Assembly: GCF_900103545.1 (NCBI RefSeq)
Contig: NZ_FNHH01000034.1
Coordinates: 1-43,554, forward strand
Length of the DNA: 43,554 bases
DNA from: Daejeonella rubra
Lineage (GTDB): Bacteria; Bacteroidota; Bacteroidia; Sphingobacteriales; Sphingobacteriaceae
Reading direction: 5' to 3'
The translations under genes were made by a program, and so were the position numbers. This document shows, piece after piece, positions 8,552-16,700 of this stretch (position 1 is the first letter of the stretch; each line of letters starts with the position of its first letter). Under the pieces are notes generated by a model. The model was not told the DNA's origin. It did no database searches and saw nothing but the letters and a program-made list of their open reading frames with translations.

Positions 8552-9502
8552 CTAATGGCCTCCACCTTCCATCATCTTGCGTGCATGGAAAACACCCGGC
8601 AAAATAGCTTCCAGAGATTCTTTGGCACCATTGGGGCTTCCCGGTAGGGTGATGATCATTGTTTTACCGATAGCTCCGGCTACTGAACGACTCATCATGG
8701 CCAAGGGAGTACGCATCTGTCCGAAAGTTCTCATAGCTTCTGTAATGCCATCAGCATCCCGTTCCAGTATTTCCTTCACTGCACTGACGGTATTGTCACG
8801 GGGGCCTAATCCGGTTCCACCCGTAGTAAAAATGAATTGGATATCATCCGCAACCCAATCTTTTATCTGTTTCTGGATGGCCTCTTTATCATCGGGAAGT
8901 ATTTTATAATGAAGAACATTACCCTTAACTTTTTTCAGCATATCGGAGATCAGCAGACCACTTTTATCCTCACGTTCACCACGTGCGGTAGAATCAGAAC
9001 AAACAAGGACTGCGCAGGATGGAGATTCTTCAATAAAACGGTTGCGATCGCTTTTGCCGCCTTTCTTTTCCAATAATCTGATATTGCCGATCTCAAGTTT
9101 GGTATCAACCGGCTTAAGCATATCGTAGATCTCGAGCGCAGTAACAGAAACAGCGGTTAATGTTTCCATTTCAATGCCTGTACGTCCGATGGATTTAGCC
9201 TCACCCATAATCACAATTCCGCTTCTGTTCAATATATCCTCAGCAAAGAGCTCTGTATGTAGTTCTCTATTGATGAAATCGAACGTGAATTCCATTGCAT
9301 CAATAGTAACCGGATGGCAATGGGGAAGGAGTTGAGGGGTAAGCTTTGCACCTAAAAACCCCGCTGCACGCGCCACATCAAAAAGGTTTCCCTTTGGGAG
9401 CTCATTCGAACGGATCAATTCAATACTTTTCTCCGAACAAAAAATAATAGCAACTGCTCTTGCGGTGCGGAGGGTGATCTGTTTGTGGCTGATATCGCGC
9501 AT
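8552..9502 (-). CDS. moaCB: Bifunctional molybdenum cofactor protein MoaC-MoaB
   Basis: Residues 1-155 are MoaC (cyclic pyranopterin monophosphate synthase), with KLTPQLLPHCHPV (K53, H61, H63), EMETLTAVSV, a D127/K130 pair and KKGGKS. Residues 162-316 are a MoaB/MogA molybdopterin-binding domain, with TTGGTGLGPRD and TLPGSPNGAKE. MoaC converts the MoaA/GTP product to cPMP. MoaB/MogA adenylylates molybdopterin. Such fusions are known in Bacteroidota. No other cofactor gene is nearby, so it acts as an orphan here. Its start codon lies only ten bases from a heptanucleotide repeat array that makes up its leader. Confidence 0.95.
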   Translation of the reverse strand: MRDISHKQITLRTARAVAIIFCSEKSIELIRSNELPKGNLFDVARAAGFLGAKLTPQLLPHCHPVTIDAMEFTFDFINRELHTELFAEDILNRSGIVIMGEAKSIGRTGIEMETLTAVSVTALEIYDMLKPVDTKLEIGNIRLLEKKGGKSDRNRFIEESPSCAVLVCSDSTARGEREDKSGLLISDMLKKVKGNVLHYKILPDDKEAIQKQIKDWVADDIQFIFTTGGTGLGPRDNTVSAVKEILERDADGITEAMRTFGQMRTPLAMMSRSVAGAIGKTMIITLPGSPNGAKESLEAILPGVFHARKMMEGGGH

Positions 9503-9511
9503 TTTGAGTTT

Positions 9512-9644
9512 TAAGTTTTACGTTGTAAGTATTACGTTCTAAGTTCTAAGTAGTAGGTTATAAGTTATAAGTTTTAAGTAGTAGGTTATAAGTAGTAGGT
9601 TATAAGTAGTAGGTTATAAGTAGTAGGTTATAAGTAGTAAGTTA
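9512..9644. repeat. Heptanucleotide tandem array 1 (19 units, TAAGTTN/TAGGTTA type)
   Basis: The 133 bp divide exactly into 19 consecutive 7-mers. The first five are diverged (TAAGTTT, TACGTTG, TAAGTAT, TACGTTC, TAAGTTC). Later ones alternate TAAGTAG and TAGGTTA, giving a 14-bp higher-order unit that is perfect from 9575 to 9630. The array begins 10 bp upstream of the moaCB start codon. There are no spacers, so it is not a CRISPR array. Confidence 0.95.
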
Positions 9645-9675
9645 TTTTGTCCAAGGTAAGATTTATACTCTTAGC

Positions 9676-9724
9676 CATCATACTTCATACCTCAGTCATC
9701 ATACCTCAGACATCATCCCTCATC
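9676..9724. repeat. Heptanucleotide tandem array 2 (7 units, CATCATA/CCTCAGA type)
   Basis: Seven consecutive 7-mers: CATCATA, CTTCATA, CCTCAGT, CATCATA, CCTCAGA, CATCATC, CCTCATC. The sequence is unrelated to array 1 but the period is the same, and every second unit resembles its alternate, again giving a 14-bp pattern. Confidence 0.9.
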
Positions 9725-9773
9725 TTCGTTTATCAATTTACAAAAAGTGATTTTTCAGTTAATTGAATTTTGT

Positions 9774-9794
9774 CCTGGTTCCTGGTTCCTGATA
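9774..9794. repeat. Heptanucleotide tandem array 3 (3 units of CCTGGTT type)
   Basis: CCTGGTT, CCTGGTT and CCTGATA follow each other directly, ending two bases before the stop codon of the leftward esterase gene. With arrays 1 and 2 this accounts for most of the 293-bp gap between the two leftward genes. The remaining bases show no gene. Confidence 0.85.
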
Positions 9795-9795
9795 C

Positions 9796-10713
9796 TTATT
9801 TATAAGACAATAAAAAGTCCCAAATGGTTTCGAAAGAATTATAATCCATGTTTTTACCTGGTACCAGAGGTTTCCCGCTTTCCCTTAAGGTTGGGTGTGT
9901 ATGACCTCCATTAATGATCTTGTAAAGAACCACATCGTTCCTGCTTTTGTAATGATGAACCTCGACGGTAGATTTATCGCCTGGTTCTACATCCGGTAAA
10001 ACCGTGACTTTGGCTTTGCTTTTAACCCCATTTCTGGCTTTCCAGTAGGCTATATTTTCATCTCCTGAGAATAGTCTTGGTGTACGCGTTACTTTAACAG
10101 GACCGCCTTCCCATTTGATAATTGAATCTGCAGTACCACTGGTAATAATGATGGGAATTGGTTTTGCTGTTGCAAATTGTTCGGCAATCTGCGGACTAAT
10201 AGTTGAAACAAATGGTGCTATGGCTCTGATCTTTTCAGGTATATCGCAGCTTAAGCGGTAGGTCATCATTCCCCCGTTTGAACTGCCCGAGAAGTAAACT
10301 CTGTTAGGGTCTGCCTTGAAATCCCGTACAAACAGGTCTATCAGGGAAGTAAGATATCCTACATCATCAATTTTATCTGTAAGTGGGTAAGATCCTCCTA
10401 GTTTATCGTTCCAGTGCTTTGAAGTGGCATCCGGATAAACCACAATGGCCTTATCACGTTCAGCACGCGAATGGTACTGGGGTCCTAGAACATTTACACC
10501 TATCTGAGCGCTTGCACCCATTCCATGAAGGAAAAATACCACAGGTACTTTTTTCAGATTCTCAATTCCTGCAGGAATATAGTATATGTATTTACGCTGT
10601 AAGTCACCGTGGCTAAGAGAATCAGTATGCAGACCATTGCTTTGCTTTGACTGTCCATAGCTGTACTGAAATGCAAAAAGGCTAATAAATAGGTATAAAA
10701 ATTTCACTTTCAT
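9796..10713 (-). CDS. Secreted PHB-depolymerase/feruloyl-esterase-like alpha/beta hydrolase
   Basis: I chose the ATG at 10713, giving 305 residues that open with a clear signal peptide (MKVKFLYLFISLFAFQYSYG, cut near residue 20). A TTG at 10749 would only add a non-signal stretch. The mature part is an esterase of the poly(3-hydroxybutyrate) depolymerase/LpqC group: oxyanion segment FLHGMGAS (61-68), nucleophile Ser145 in SGSSNGG, likely acid Asp196 and base His271 in NGGHTHP. The family cleaves ester bonds in polyesters, feruloylated or acetylated polysaccharides and short esters. Which applies here is unknown. It stands alone and diverges from the lut operon. Confidence 0.85.
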   Translation of the reverse strand: MKVKFLYLFISLFAFQYSYGQSKQSNGLHTDSLSHGDLQRKYIYYIPAGIENLKKVPVVFFLHGMGASAQIGVNVLGPQYHSRAERDKAIVVYPDATSKHWNDKLGGSYPLTDKIDDVGYLTSLIDLFVRDFKADPNRVYFSGSSNGGMMTYRLSCDIPEKIRAIAPFVSTISPQIAEQFATAKPIPIIITSGTADSIIKWEGGPVKVTRTPRLFSGDENIAYWKARNGVKSKAKVTVLPDVEPGDKSTVEVHHYKSRNDVVLYKIINGGHTHPTLRESGKPLVPGKNMDYNSFETIWDFLLSYK

Positions 10714-10887
10714 GGCTTGAAAAAATTGATTCCGGTTTTTATTGCTCAAGTATCAGAAAATTTCCTGAAAATTTCTTTGTTTAACTCGTAGAAATCGCCT
10801 TTTAACTATTTTAACTTTATAAAAATTGTGTATTTTGTTCTGCGAATGATTGGTGTTGAGGATTAATTTTTGGAATGAAAAAAAAAT

Positions 10888-11634
10888 ATGAAAATCGGTC
10901 TTTTTATCCCCTGTTATGTTAACCAGTTATATCCCAATGCGGCCATAGCAACTCTCGAATTGCTGCAGAAACTGGGTGCTGATGTTAGTTATCCCTCTAA
11001 ACAAACCTGTTGCGGTCAGCCTATGGCCAATTCGGGTTATGAGCATCTTACACAGTCATGTAATGATCTTTTTATTGAGAATTTCTCCGGATTTGATTAT
11101 GTGGTAGCGCCTTCAGCAAGTTGTGTTCTACATATTAAAGACCATTTGCACTCTCATGCTGATGAAAAGGCAGCTGCCTCGATCAGAGGAAAGATCTATG
11201 AGCTTGTTGAATTTTTGACAGATGTGCTTAAAATAGAGAAACTGGATGCTTGTTTCCCTCATAAAGTTGGCCTTCACCAGAGTTGTCATGGTCTGAGAGG
11301 TTTACACCTTGCCCAGATGTCTGAACTTGTTGCCCCTGATTTTTCAAAACCAAAACAATTATTAAATATGGTTCAGGGACTCGAATTAACTGAGCTTGAC
11401 AGGGTAGATGAGTGTTGTGGTTTTGGCGGATTATTCTGTATAGCAGAAGAAGCAGTTTCAGTAAAAATGGGAAAAGACCGCATAACAGATCATACAAAAC
11501 ATGGTGCAGAGTATATTACATCACCCGATCTTTCCTGTTTGATGCATATGGAGGGAATCCTTCAGCGCAATAACAGTAAGGTTAAGATCATTCATATAGC
11601 AGAAATATTAAATTGTTCATCCATAAAGGCATGA
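10888..11634 (+). CDS. lutA: LutA-type (Fe-S)-binding CCG-domain oxidoreductase subunit
   Basis: A 248-residue protein with two cysteine-rich CCG domains. Cysteine clusters occur at TCCGQP (C41, C42) and ECCGFGGLFC, with single cysteines at residue 9 and in the ASCVLH and HQSCHG segments. This matches LutA/YkgE, which resembles the GlcF and heterodisulfide reductase iron-sulfur subunits. LutABC oxidises L-lactate to pyruvate in other bacteria. Its stop overlaps the lutB start (ATGA at 11631), so translation is coupled. No lactate permease or dedicated regulator is adjacent. Confidence 0.9.
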   Translation: MKIGLFIPCYVNQLYPNAAIATLELLQKLGADVSYPSKQTCCGQPMANSGYEHLTQSCNDLFIENFSGFDYVVAPSASCVLHIKDHLHSHADEKAAASIRGKIYELVEFLTDVLKIEKLDACFPHKVGLHQSCHGLRGLHLAQMSELVAPDFSKPKQLLNMVQGLELTELDRVDECCGFGGLFCIAEEAVSVKMGKDRITDHTKHGAEYITSPDLSCLMHMEGILQRNNSKVKIIHIAEILNCSSIKA

Positions 11635-13007
11635 AAGGCACACAAGATCACGCAGCATTAGCAGAAGCATTCAATAAGGACGAAGATCGTGTCGACTGGC
11701 ACGACGGTGCCCTTTGGTGGATCAGGCAAAAACGCGACCGTTCAGCAAACCAAACTCCTCAGTGGGAGGAGTTAAGGGAAGCGGCCTCAGCAATTAAATC
11801 CAATGTGATATCAAATCTGCACGATTACCTCCTGCAATTTGAAGAGAATCTCAAAAGAAATGGGGTGAAAGTCTATTGGGCTGCAGATGCAGAGGAGCAT
11901 AACCAGATTATTTATAAAATATTAAGTGAGAAGAATATCAATCAGATGGTTAAGAGCAAGTCCATGCTCACTGAAGAATGCCATCTGAATGAATATCTTG
12001 CCGAGCGTGGAATTGATGTGATTAACTCCGATCTGGGGGAGTATATTCAACAAATTGATAATGAGCCACCTAGCCATATTGTATTGCCTTGTATCCATAA
12101 GAAAAAGGAGGAGATTGGAGAATTGTTTCATGAGCATCTGGGAACGGAAAAGGGCCTTTCTGACCCTACATTATTAACTCGCGTTGCCCGTAAGCATCTC
12201 CGTAATGTATTTATGACCAGGCGTGCGGCTTTAACAGGTGTGAACTTCGCCGTGGCAGAAACGGGTGAGTATGTGGTATGTACCAATGAGGGTAATGCTG
12301 ATATGGGAGCTCATTTATGCGAGGTTCAGATAGCTTCCATGGGACTTGAGAAGATCGTTCCTGAGCGTAAGCATCTTGGGGTATTCCTCAGACTTCTCGC
12401 CAGAAGTGCCATCGGTCAGCCGATCACTATTTATTCCAGTCATTTCAGAAAACCCCGTCCGGGACAGGAAATGCACCTGGTATTAGTTGATAAGGGGCGA
12501 AGTGCATTGCTTGCCCGTCCTGATTTCAGGGATTCATTAAAATGTATAAAATGCGGTGGCTGTATGAATACCTGCCCGGTATATCGCAAGAGTGGTGGCT
12601 TGAGTTATCATAACACGATATCGGGTCCGATTGGTGCTATTTTAGCTCCGAATCTTGACATGAAAAAACATGCGGATCTTCCATTTGCTTCCACTTTGTG
12701 CGGATCATGTTCCAATGTTTGTCCGGTTAAGATCCCGATCCACGATCAGCTTTATAAATGGCGTCAGGTTATAGTGAAAGAAGGATATTCAGCAAGTCGT
12801 AAGACATTCAGTATGAAGGCCATGGCATTAACTTTGTCATCTCCTGAGATCTATAAAACTGCTGGCAAAACAGGTCGCTGGATATTAAATCATGCACCTT
12901 TTGCCATCAATAATAAATTCAATCCCTGGTATAAACAGCGCGAAATGCCTGATAGTCCCAAGCAATCTTTTGGCGAATGGTATGCAAAAAATGGTTCGAA
13001 AAGCTGA
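11631..13007 (+). CDS. lutB: LutB-type iron-sulfur LUD-domain protein
   Basis: I start this at the ATG in the ATGA overlap with lutA (458 residues). An upstream in-frame TTG at 11613 lies inside lutA and is less likely. The N-terminal 300 residues are a LUD domain. Two [4Fe-4S] motifs follow, CIKCGGCMNTCP and CGSCSNVCP, and then a LutB-type C-terminal tail. It is the electron-transfer and probably catalytic-scaffold subunit of the LutABC complex. Confidence 0.92.
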   Translation: MKGTQDHAALAEAFNKDEDRVDWHDGALWWIRQKRDRSANQTPQWEELREAASAIKSNVISNLHDYLLQFEENLKRNGVKVYWAADAEEHNQIIYKILSEKNINQMVKSKSMLTEECHLNEYLAERGIDVINSDLGEYIQQIDNEPPSHIVLPCIHKKKEEIGELFHEHLGTEKGLSDPTLLTRVARKHLRNVFMTRRAALTGVNFAVAETGEYVVCTNEGNADMGAHLCEVQIASMGLEKIVPERKHLGVFLRLLARSAIGQPITIYSSHFRKPRPGQEMHLVLVDKGRSALLARPDFRDSLKCIKCGGCMNTCPVYRKSGGLSYHNTISGPIGAILAPNLDMKKHADLPFASTLCGSCSNVCPVKIPIHDQLYKWRQVIVKEGYSASRKTFSMKAMALTLSSPEIYKTAGKTGRWILNHAPFAINNKFNPWYKQREMPDSPKQSFGEWYAKNGSKS

Positions 13008-13033
13008 GTAATAATGATAAAAAATAAAAACAA

Positions 13034-13618
13034 ATGAGCAGCAGAGATAGTATACTGGCAGCTGTTTTGAAAAATCAGCCCCCTTTAACTTCCCTTCCGG
13101 ATATCTCCGGGTTTAAAGTTCCTGAAGAAGATCTTGTTGAAAAATACAAAGATACATTTTCAGGAATAGGAGGAATTGTGTATAGTGCTGCCAATATGGA
13201 AGCAGTAAAAAATCACATCAGGGAGAATTTCGACACCGGAAAAAGGATTGTCAGCACTCTGCCTGCATTGAGTGATGTAGCTGAGTTTTGTTCAGCATCT
13301 GTTGAGCCCCATAGCTTTGAAGATGTGGAACTGGCTATTATTGAGGCACGTTTGGCTGTTGCAGAGAATGGTGCTGTTTGGTTAACCGAAGAGGTTATGG
13401 GGCATCGTATCATACCTTATATTTCTCAGCACCTTGCGGTGGTAGTGGATGAGTCAGTTATCGTATCCACCATGCATGAGGCTTATGCTAAAATTGCAGA
13501 TGAAGAATATGGCTTTGGTGGTTTTATCGGTGGACCTTCAAAAACGGCTGATATTGAACAGGCATTGGTTTTGGGTGCACATGGCCCACTTAGCATGACT
13601 GTTTATTTAATAAAATGA
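13034..13618 (+). CDS. lutC: LutC-type LUD-domain protein
   Basis: A 194-residue single LUD domain, with a conserved-looking ENGAVWLTEE segment and a closing LVLGAHGPLSMTVYL segment typical of LutC/YkgG. It is the third subunit of the 2-hydroxyacid-oxidising complex, 26 bp downstream of lutB. The next reading frame overlaps its last four bases, which suggests that the malate synthase gene is in the same transcript. Confidence 0.9.
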   Translation: MSSRDSILAAVLKNQPPLTSLPDISGFKVPEEDLVEKYKDTFSGIGGIVYSAANMEAVKNHIRENFDTGKRIVSTLPALSDVAEFCSASVEPHSFEDVELAIIEARLAVAENGAVWLTEEVMGHRIIPYISQHLAVVVDESVIVSTMHEAYAKIADEEYGFGGFIGGPSKTADIEQALVLGAHGPLSMTVYLIK

Positions 13619-13728
13619 TCTTACAGGAATACCTATACTATGAAACCTGCATGCGCTTGCCGCTCACAAAAAGACATAAATATAAGCTCATGCAAGCTTC
13701 ATTGCTATTTAAAAACAATTATTTACTA

Positions 13729-15615
13729 ATGAAAAACAATGCCATCATTATCCGTGATAACCTTCAAGAGGAATACCAGGATATTTATACTGTTGAGGCA
13801 ATAGATGCGCTGAATGCTCTTGCACATTTTAATAAGTCTGTTAAGGACCTGATGACCGAAAGGATCAAAAGAAGAAACGACCGTCAGAAGAATAAAACGA
13901 GAATCACTTTTTATGATCCTGAAAGTATGATCCCTGGAACTGATATTAAAGTTCAGGATGCACGGGATGGAAAATTTGAAGGATCCGCTATTCCGCATGA
14001 CCTTCAGCGCCAGTGGATTCAGGGTACTGGTCCTGCTTCAAAGCCAAATGCAAGTTTGGAGAGCAGCATCAGAAATGCGGCTTATGCACTTTTATCAGGT
14101 GCAGACGGATGGATGTTTGATGGGGAGGACGCATTGGGTCAGATCGCAAGCATGTCGCTTGATAATCAGCGTAACCTGAAGCTGGCGATATCCAAAGATC
14201 CGGTTTTCTTAAAAGTAGCAGAACAAGTTGCTGGTGAAATGAACCGTTGGTCGGAAGGTTTTTTGGGGTATCCAATGGTTAAGGATTGGAAGACACAGCT
14301 CGACTTTACGACTAAGATTTTCCGTTGCCGCGGGCTTCATTTGGATGATCGTCATATCCGTGATGCGGAAGGGGTAGCAATGGCCGCTTCCATAGCTGAT
14401 CTTTGCCTTTATGTGGTTAATAATTACAGACAACTGCAGATTTCCGGTTCTTCCATTGTACTTTATCTTCCCAAGATACAGACTGCAACAGAGGCAGCAC
14501 TATGGAATAAAATGCTGACTGCACTAGAAGCCCATCTCGGACTTGAAACAGGAACAATCAAGGTATATCTTCTCGTTGAGCAGCTGGAGGCAACCTATCA
14601 GCTGATGGAGATCAGGGCTGTACTAGGAAAACATTTTGTTGGCTATAATACAGGCCGATGGGATTATATAAACAGTGTTTCTGATGCCATGGCATGGGAT
14701 AAGACCTTCATCAATCCGAATATTGAGTCGGTAACCATGACCTATGGTTATATGCGTAACTATGAAGACCGTGTTCGCAGAGCGGTGAATACACCTGATA
14801 TAAATGGAAATTGTGCGATCTGGCAGGGTGGGATGGAACCCAATATACCGGTTGGATCTCCTGACGGTGTGTCTGCAAGTATGAAAAAGGCATTTGCCGG
14901 AGCTGAGAGAGAACAAAGAGAAGGTGCCAGCGGAAAATGGGTGGCGCATTGGAAAATGGTAAATATCGTCAGGCCGGTATGGGAAAAATCAGGGGAAGCG
15001 AATCAGGTGGGAAGAAAATTTCCAGCACTTACTTATACCCAGCAGGATGCGGATGGCTTAATTCTGCTGGAACCAGCCCCGATAACGATCAGAGGTGCAC
15101 GCAACCTTTTGAGTGTTGCTATTCAATATGGCAATGCATTTGCTCAGGGAATGCAGGCTGCAGCTCTTAAGGCAGCAGATGATTTTGGCAATGACGATAT
15201 CCTTTACCTGATGGAAGATATGGCCACAGGCGAGATAAGATTAAGTATAGTATGGGAATGGGTACATAAAGGTGCCAGATTTACTGATTCAGATGTCGAA
15301 ACCGGTGTGAATGCAGGAGATGTATTCAGTTTTGATCTGCTCAAAAGATTGATTGAAGAGGAATATTCTAAACTGCTGAAGGCTGATAATAAGGATGTTT
15401 ATGATGCTTCAAAAACAACAACACTTCCAATTGCCCGGGAGATCGCTGAGATCTATGTATTCAATGAATTCAAGATTCCATGGTTCATTGATCTGCTGAA
15501 TATCAACCTGAACAATTCTGATCTGAATGTTGCAAAAAAACGGATCTCAAATTATATAGAGACCTTTCAGAATGAAGGAAAGCGTATCACTGAAAATCCG
15601 GATTTTGTACTCTGA
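13729..15615 (+). CDS. Malate synthase A-like protein, extended form
   Basis: I start at the ATG at 13729 (628 residues), because homology to E. coli malate synthase A begins just after it. The frame is open back to an ATG at 13615 that overlaps lutC. The catalytic set is present: Arg201 in RCRGLHL, Glu284 in LVEQLEA, Asp312 in GRWDYI and the base Asp497 in LMEDMATGEI. Malate synthase joins glyoxylate and acetyl-CoA into malate. It is about 100 residues longer than usual, with an insert before RCRGLHL and a longer C-terminus. The usual WIAHPGL-type segment reads WVAHWKM. Linkage to lutABC suggests a role in 2-hydroxyacid use. Confidence 0.85.
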   Translation: MKNNAIIIRDNLQEEYQDIYTVEAIDALNALAHFNKSVKDLMTERIKRRNDRQKNKTRITFYDPESMIPGTDIKVQDARDGKFEGSAIPHDLQRQWIQGTGPASKPNASLESSIRNAAYALLSGADGWMFDGEDALGQIASMSLDNQRNLKLAISKDPVFLKVAEQVAGEMNRWSEGFLGYPMVKDWKTQLDFTTKIFRCRGLHLDDRHIRDAEGVAMAASIADLCLYVVNNYRQLQISGSSIVLYLPKIQTATEAALWNKMLTALEAHLGLETGTIKVYLLVEQLEATYQLMEIRAVLGKHFVGYNTGRWDYINSVSDAMAWDKTFINPNIESVTMTYGYMRNYEDRVRRAVNTPDINGNCAIWQGGMEPNIPVGSPDGVSASMKKAFAGAEREQREGASGKWVAHWKMVNIVRPVWEKSGEANQVGRKFPALTYTQQDADGLILLEPAPITIRGARNLLSVAIQYGNAFAQGMQAAALKAADDFGNDDILYLMEDMATGEIRLSIVWEWVHKGARFTDSDVETGVNAGDVFSFDLLKRLIEEEYSKLLKADNKDVYDASKTTTLPIAREIAEIYVFNEFKIPWFIDLLNINLNNSDLNVAKKRISNYIETFQNEGKRITENPDFVL

Positions 15616-15696
15616 AAATTGTGCCCGGGACTAGTTGGCAGAAATTTAGCTTTGAATCAAAAAGTTCTGAATCCTTTGAAAGAGAATGATTCAGGC

Positions 15697-15710
15697 AAGA
15701 CAATTGTCTT
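15697..15710. promoter_or_regulatory. 14-bp palindrome upstream of beta-lactamase-like gene
   Basis: AAGACAATTGTCTT is a perfect palindrome 50 bp before the start codon. A third half-site (ATTGTCTTT) follows at about 15724. Just upstream, CTGAATC (15667-15673) can pair with GATTCAG (15688-15694) and could be a weak terminator for the malate synthase transcript. No matching regulator gene is adjacent, so operator function is inference. Confidence 0.45.
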
Positions 15711-15760
15711 AAATAAAAAAAATATTGTCTTTTAAAATCTAAAATTATCAATAAAAAAAT

Positions 15761-16657
15761 ATGAAAAAAGCCCTGCTATTAATTGGTTTTTGTATCATTC
15801 AAATGACTGCTTTTGCGCAGGTTTCAGCGAGGGAGATTTTAAAACAAAAGACTGAGAATGATCTGAAAGAGATCATTGGCTCGTCACCTTCACTCACTGG
15901 TTTGATGGCCATTGACCTGACCAGTGGAGAAATCATTGGAATTAATTCTGATATTGTTTTCACTCAAGCCAGTGCTATCAAGATCCCGATCCTGATGGAG
16001 GTTTACAAGCAGGCTCATGAAAAGAAATTTGCGCTATCAGACATTAAACCATTAGTTGCTTCAAACATCGTAGCCGGTTCGGGCATATTGAATGCAATGA
16101 CCGATCCGGTTAATCTGAGTATTCGTAATTATTGTATGCTGATGATTGGATTAAGCGATAATTCAGCAACGAATACTCTGATCGAGCTCGTGGGAATGAA
16201 GAATATCAATAGTACCATGCAGTCTTTAGGTTTTCCAAATACGAAGGTTCAGCGAAAAATGATCGATCAGCCTGCTTCCTTGCGTAATGAGGAGAATTTA
16301 TCTACTCCAGCGGAGGCTGCCCGAATAATGAAGTTATTGCACGAAGGGAAGTTCATCGATAAAACAAGTTCAGAAGAGATCTTATCTATCCTGAAAAAGA
16401 ATCCCATAGAAAATAGTAAGCTTGCCGGTGGACTTCCATCAAATGTGAAGCTTGCATTCAAACCTGGAGGTATGGGAGGGGTGTCAACTGAATGGGGAAT
16501 AGTTTATTTATCAAACAGCCCGTATGCCATTGCAGTAATGGAGAATTATAAAACTTCTGCCACCCCCTCTGATATTATTGCTGCTATCTCAAAGAGGGTG
16601 TTCGACTATTTTTCAATGCTGAAAGCAACTAAATACGGGGTCTTACTTGGGAATTGA
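15761..16657 (+). CDS. Class A beta-lactamase-like serine hydrolase (non-canonical motifs)
   Basis: A 298-residue exported protein with a signal peptide ending near AFAQ (residue 20). Class A landmarks are present: Ser71-x-x-Lys74 (SAIK), SDN at 132-134 and Glu177 in the omega loop. Two positions differ from classical enzymes. The omega-loop ExxLN ends in serine (EENLS, 177-181), and the KTG triad reads KPG (234-236). These changes could weaken or redirect hydrolysis of beta-lactams, so resistance activity should not be assumed. It is monocistronic and converges on the leftward receptor gene. Confidence 0.85.
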   Translation: MKKALLLIGFCIIQMTAFAQVSAREILKQKTENDLKEIIGSSPSLTGLMAIDLTSGEIIGINSDIVFTQASAIKIPILMEVYKQAHEKKFALSDIKPLVASNIVAGSGILNAMTDPVNLSIRNYCMLMIGLSDNSATNTLIELVGMKNINSTMQSLGFPNTKVQRKMIDQPASLRNEENLSTPAEAARIMKLLHEGKFIDKTSSEEILSILKKNPIENSKLAGGLPSNVKLAFKPGGMGGVSTEWGIVYLSNSPYAIAVMENYKTSATPSDIIAAISKRVFDYFSMLKATKYGVLLGN

Positions 16658-16676
16658 ATTGTAGCATTGACAATTC
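16656..16676. terminator. Possible hairpin between convergent genes
   Basis: GAATTGT (16656-16662) pairs perfectly with ACAATTC (16670-16676) around a 7-nt loop, in the 43-bp gap between two convergent genes. There is no clear T tract, so termination is only a weak suggestion. Confidence 0.35.
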
Positions 16677-16700
16677 CAGGTTATCAGCTTTTATGAACAA

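Noticed and set aside
9547..9644. Repeated 14-bp units considered as a CRISPR array
   Set aside because: The units are directly tandem with no spacers, the period is 7 or 14 bp, and no cas genes are nearby.
10776..10837. Possible lutA promoter (TTTG and TATTTTG)
   Set aside because: The second element lacks one base of TAnnTTTG and the spacing of about 51 nt is far from the usual 19-21.
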